NCBI GenBank assembly: GCA_009667805.1
Contig: CM019069.1
Location: 93,345,204 to 93,409,203, forward strand
Source: Leptobrachium leishanense
Lineage: Eukaryota > Chordata > Amphibia > Anura > Megophryidae
Length of the DNA: 64,000 nucleotides
Reading direction: 5' to 3'
Shown: in pieces, positions 59,772-64,000 of the stretch
Layout: every line of letters begins with the position of its first letter
How positions within the stretch are numbered: position 1 is the first letter of the stretch
Program-made: the position numbers and the translations under genes
Notes under the pieces: model-generated
Databases searched by the model: none
What the model was told of the DNA's origin: nothing
The model's input: only the letters and a program-made list of their open reading frames with translations

Positions 59772-61078
59772 GACTCTGCCCCACTCAGTTCGCCCTCAAC
59801 CACATTCCTACCTACAACTTCACTCTCTGACTTGATAAATGTAGTCCTGTCCTGTTTGAGAAGTTCTGAAAATAAATCGCATGCCTCCACAATGTATATA
59901 AAAGTATTTTTCAAGTAGTAGCTAGAATAGGAGCCAGTTGCATTTTCGGGAAGAAAAGGATGGAAGGAGGGAGGGGAACATATATTCTACTGCAGAAATG
60001 GAAATACATAGAACTTGCCTGACACCTCCATACATGCATTAAATCCAAACCATAGATCTAAACATTTCAACTAACAAATACCGCCAATTTTCTAGTCCCT
60101 GTCAAACCTTATTCATGTAATAATCTGATGAATAATAAGAAGCATAGCTAAGAAAATAAATGAACTGTAAACTGAATATGGTTCTAAAAAATGTTTCACA
60201 TAACTGAACTGCATTTTATTAGGTTTGAAATAATAAAAGAATATCTGTTATGACATTTTATTTTGGTTACAAAATGGATTTGCAAAATTACTCATCGAAT
60301 GTGGATTCAATTTAGAACCATTAATTGTCTAATTTTAATGTAGCTTCATTTTAATAATTTCATTAAAATCCATTCAGACCTGAGCAACAAATCTCATTTA
60401 AATATAATGAAGAAAGCACGTTGAAAGTTTAAACCAATTTAAATATGCATTTCATCCCTGCTGTGTATATTTAAGGTGTGAAAAGGTTTTTTATAGTGTC
60501 CTGTTCACGACACACACAAATATTGTTGTTCATAGGATAAATTTTGTCTGAGACCCTATTCAGATAGTGCCATTACGTTAATGGTTGGAGCTGCTATTAA
60601 AAACTTGGGAACCTATTCCATGGTTACTGTTAAGCAAAGTGCCCAAGCCGTACACCATAACTCCTCTATCTCCTTATAGGGAATTCCCTGCCAGACAGGG
60701 GGAAGATTGGTTTCAAAATTTTAGGTATTGGTTCATTATGATTCAGATTGACATAATGAAGAATAAATAAACCATGTGAAGAATAATGTGCTGCTCTTGT
60801 TACAGTTTCAACAAACCATTTTTTTTAAAACAAAATTCAGATGATCCAACCCTTTGTTTGAATGAAATTCAGTTCTAAAAAAAAAACAAATCCCTTTTTG
60901 TGCCCAAATTTATTCGAAGGAAACAAATTTTTTTGACATGCACAACTCTAGTTGGAGTTTCATTTTATGAAAGCGAAAAGTAACACAAATAAGATCAAAC
61001 TTTAAGTGTGACACCATTGTATGTAAACATATGAAAACATGATATAAAATTCATTAACCATTGATAATACTAATAATT
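59772..61078. other. AT-rich sequence without recognised gene
   Basis: No domain or repeat structure was recognised. The short open frame at 60585 has no familiar motif. Confidence 0.5.
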
Positions 61079-61280
61079 ATTTTTTTGGAGAAAGGATTTT
61101 ACCAGGAAGGATACATTGAGATTTCTCTCGTTTTCAAGTATATCCTGGGTGGCGAGTATGTACCGTTAGGTGTCTTGCCCAAGGACACTTACTGGAGAGG
61201 TGCTCGTCGGGATCGAACCCATGACTCCACAGGCTCTCTCCACGCAGAGCAGTGATGTTACCTCTACTCCACCCAGCCAC
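61079..61280 (-). mobile_element. tRNA-derived SINE sharing the LINE tail
   Basis: On the minus strand it starts GTGGCTGGGTGGAG, an A-box-like sequence (TGGCTGGGTGG), followed by a B box GGTTCGATCC (complement of 61210-61219). These are the internal promoter parts for RNA polymerase III. The last 60 bases (AACGAGAGAAATCTCAATGT, CCTTCCTGGTAAAATCC) are nearly identical to the 3' end of the LINE at 6285. Such tail sharing allows a LINE enzyme to copy the SINE. The adjacent A/T-rich sequence is the tail. Confidence 0.85.
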
Positions 61281-61289
61281 ATTTATGCA

Positions 61290-63100
61290 GAAGAATACTA
61301 TATTTCAGTGCCCAAGTCTTATTAATATCAAGAATCTGTCTGCAGAATTAGACAAGTAATGCTGATGGCACTTTATAATAATTCAAAATGGAACATGTAG
61401 ACAACCAAGAAAAAAAATGTGTATTATATTAAACTAGACGTAGTAAAAAGACAACCGCTTGAGATTAATATGCTTTTTTCTACTTAAGAGCTGCTTTTTG
61501 CCCTCTTGTAAATGAACATATCATGAGGAAATTGGAAAGGAAGATAAGTTAAAATGCTCTTTTCAGTGTTAGCAGTCCACTGGGAGTAGTGTAACAGGGG
61601 CAGTGTCATGATTTAACAATGATAGACAGGCTATTAGACCTATGCATGGTAAAAATAATGTTTCATTTGGTTCGAAAAGGAAAAAAACCAATTTCATTCC
61701 AAACATATTTAGTTTCATTCTGTTTGAAAGTCACTACAAAAAAATTGTATTGTGGTGATCAGCGCTGCAAAAGTAAATAAATAAATAAAGGAATAACTAT
61801 GTGACCCCCTCAACACACTTTGCCTCCAACTGACAGGTGAGGGCATATCACCTGTACGATGAGCAGCACGTAACTACAATCTGATAGGGGTTAAATATTA
61901 ACATTGAAAAGTGATGACCTTTCACTGGTCCCTCATCAATGCATGGTGGGTGGGCGATTAATGACAACTGAAGGTACTTGAAAACGAGAGAAATCTCAAT
62001 GTATCCTTCCTGGAAAAATCCTTTCACAAAAAAAAAAAAAAAAAAAACAGATGTCCACCACCAGTCTGCACCCATGAGAGGCAAGTGGGGGCTTTAATGA
62101 ATTTTCAGGAAATTGATTTTTTTTTTGCCTTCCAACACTCATGCACAGCAGATGTAGGCTAAATGATAATGGGGTGGGGTGGACTTCCCACTTCTAGAAT
62201 AGCACACTCTGTCAGGTTGCTGTACCTATTCTGTTTGGCACAGAAATTCAGACAAACCGGGCAGCTCTGATGGTTTTGACAAACATATATTTAGACATAA
62301 TTTATAATTACAGAGGATTGTCCAAGTCAACAGATATTTTTCTAAACAGTCGACTACACTACTAATCATATGCTTAGTGCATTAAATGCACTCAGCTGTA
62401 ATTAGGGTCAAGATCTTACTCAACAATTTATAAAAAAAAAACATTTAAAGCATGCATTACTTGGATGTTTTTATTTTACCAGTATTTTGATTTATACTGG
62501 ACTAAACAAAACTCTTACGCTGTTCTGTTTTTAAACGTATATTTCTGAAAAATATTCTAGGAGAGACCATGACGTGTGTTATGCACATTTATGGAAATGA
62601 TATATAATGAATAATTTCTTCCTTTGTTTATGCTTCCATCCAACCCCCCCAGGATCTGGCTTAAACCAGATCTCTCCTCCTCAGGCTTTGTTACACCAGG
62701 CCATGTGTGTGGGAGGGGGAAGCTACTGGGAGGCTATTCAGTATGGAAACGCTGGAGCATGTTTTACCAATGTATTCTGTACATTCCCCCTGTGTTTTTT
62801 CCAATTGTAAACCCTGAATAAAGTCATTCCCAGTTTTTGCAACCTTAATGTACTTATGGCCTAGCGTACTAAACATGAAACGTGCAAATTATTAATGCAG
62901 CAGCCAAAGCTGTTGTTAGTTTCGAAAGAAGTGAACCTCATAAAGAGCTGGTTATGGTCCCTATGACATGTTCCAGAAGTTACAGGTCATTGTATAGTGA
63001 TGGATTTCTATGTGCAGACAGTTAGCCCTGCAGCCTGCTGTCCACTTTTAAAATAGCAAATGCGTTGGGACAGGCACAGACGTGAATAGAAGTCCAGTCA
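61290..63100. other. Mostly unassigned; LINE/SINE tail fragment at 61977-62045
   Basis: The fragment 61977-62045 on the plus strand repeats ACTTGAAAACGAGAGAAATC and CCTTCCTGG with a poly-A run of about 20, the terminal part of the LINE or SINE. A pre-insertion site was not identified. The rest has no recognised feature. Confidence 0.6.
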
Positions 63101-64000
63101 ATTTATGTTTTTTCAAGAGCTCTTGAGAAAGTCGCAAATTTACTAGGGCGAAACGCGAGTAGGGCATTTTCTTTTAACAGTCACTTGTAGTTTTTCTTCT
63201 ACTATGGGCACTCACGACTACTATAATATTGTTTTCAGACTTCACATTCTGTATGGAGCTTCTGGCTGTACTACACTGGTGTGGGCTCTCATTATTTCCA
63301 CCATCTCATCTTTCTGGATATATTAGGAACATGGTAGAAATCATTTTTGTGTAAAGGTCAGTAGAGAGATTCTCCAGGCTTTATCTATTTATTTTGGTAT
63401 ATATATGTTTTTAAGAGTTATGAAACCCTTAGTGTCCACTAGTTTGGAGTGCGCACTCCTGATGAGCTAGAAGGTGAAATGAACGTCGAGTGCTTCCTAG
63501 CCAGGGACAAATCATAAATTTCATATACTTGCTAGCCTTTGATGTGAACTGGTGTCTATCAGTAGGTTGTGGGGGACGCTCCACATTAGTATGTGATACA
63601 AAGTTATTGTTGGCGAGTAGGAAATCAGATGTGGCTTGCTATTGCTAATGATTACATAGATCAAAAAGAGAAATCCCTGGTGGCTATTAGGCCATAAACA
63701 TTCTGAATTCTTTTTGGCTTTTAGACCAAAAATATTTTGAATTCTTTTTCTATTTATTTATAATTTTCTTTCCTCAACAATAGGAATGATTTCTAACAAG
63801 GAACAATTAGAACAAATTGTATATACTAACTAGTCCTTCTGATGTGAATCACTGTTAATATAATATACTGTGGGGGTTGCTCCGCAACTATATATGATAC
63901 AAGGATATTTATAATCAAGATGGAAAAGAGCACATAGTTTGTTAATTGTTGTATCAATGAAAATTCCTGGCATTTATGAGGTCACAAACATTGTGAAGTA
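63100..64000 (+). mobile_element. Possible Penelope-like element terminal region
   Basis: The plus strand has GGGCGAAACGCGAGTAGGGC at 63147 and a canonical hammerhead core at 63453. Two related blocks containing GTGGGGG-CGCTCC-AC and ATATGATACAA (63560 and 63870) suggest a tandem arrangement with a period of about 310 bases, as in Penelope-like terminal repeats. No coding domain is seen before the window ends. Confidence 0.4.
63453..63493 (+). ncRNA. Hammerhead ribozyme candidate (type I)
   Basis: Stem I GCACTC (63453-63458) pairs perfectly with GAGTGC (63488-63493). Between them are CTGATGA (63459-63465), a short weak stem II (GCT...AGGT), GAA (63476-63478), a small stem-loop III opening with A and closing with T, and C at 63487 as the residue before the predicted cleavage point. 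All invariant core bases of the hammerhead are present. Stem II is short, so activity may be low. Confidence 0.55.

Overview
The window looks like non-coding DNA from a large, repeat-rich vertebrate genome. Its transposon fauna points to an anuran amphibian: Tc1-type transposons with two ancient families, CR1/L2-type LINEs, TTAA-flanked MITEs, many hAT and Harbinger-like MITEs, Penelope-like retroelement debris and LTR elements that begin TGTCA/TGTAA. No host protein-coding gene, rRNA or tRNA gene was recognised. Species assignment is inference; no search was possible.

Layout. 1-860: 3' end of a CR1-like LINE. 3167-4784: a dead Tc1 element. 6285-9660: a full-length LINE on the minus strand with one uninterrupted 1055-residue ORF (2A-like peptide, AP endonuclease, reverse transcriptase). 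11053-14693: a large fold-back element holding a long palindrome and a TTAA-flanked piggyBac-like insertion. 14915-16520: a dead Tc1 of a second family. 16891-17769: a TTAA MITE with a hairpin inside. 18361-23070: a Harbinger-like MITE interrupted by a hAT-like element (19073-23024, 8-bp target duplication CACACAGC) that is mostly G-rich minisatellite. 23505-24475: satellite and TA repeats. 25037-27514: a hAT-like element with an LTR-like insertion.

29814-40897 is a nest. Outer hAT-A (duplication TCTCTGAG) contains hAT-B (29866-39120, duplication GGTGTCAC). hAT-B carries a broken four-exon Myb/SANT-like gene plus an inverted second copy of its first exon, and a young LTR retrotransposon (32831-37443, duplication CGATG). 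hAT-A also holds a second fold-back copy that is itself hit by a small MITE and by hAT-C (duplication GTCTCTTT).

The LTR element is the most distinctive object. It encodes only a short Gag-like zinc-knuckle protein fused to tandem repeats and has no visible pol. Its presumed primer-binding site is an exact 11-base complement of the predicted 5' end of its own transcript, as in the self-priming Tf1/sushi group.

41330-45560: Penelope-like remnants with a decayed GIY-YIG region, a solo LTR and two perfect hAT MITEs. 46579-48860: a TTAA MITE and an old Tc1 split by a solo LTR. 50080-54760: old retroelement sequence holding a TTAA MITE, which holds a Tc1 with an intact 349-residue transposase (51792-52841), followed by a solo LTR. 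55160-57803: a 5'-truncated, frameshifted second copy of the LINE. 59039-61280: a Harbinger-like MITE and a tRNA-derived SINE sharing the LINE tail. 63100-64000: possible Penelope-like sequence with a canonical hammerhead-ribozyme core at 63453-63493.

Functionally this is a set of parasites and hyperparasites. The LINE could mobilise the SINE. The Tc1 transposase at 51792 could act on its sister copy at 14915. The Gag-only LTR element would need a partner that supplies Pol.
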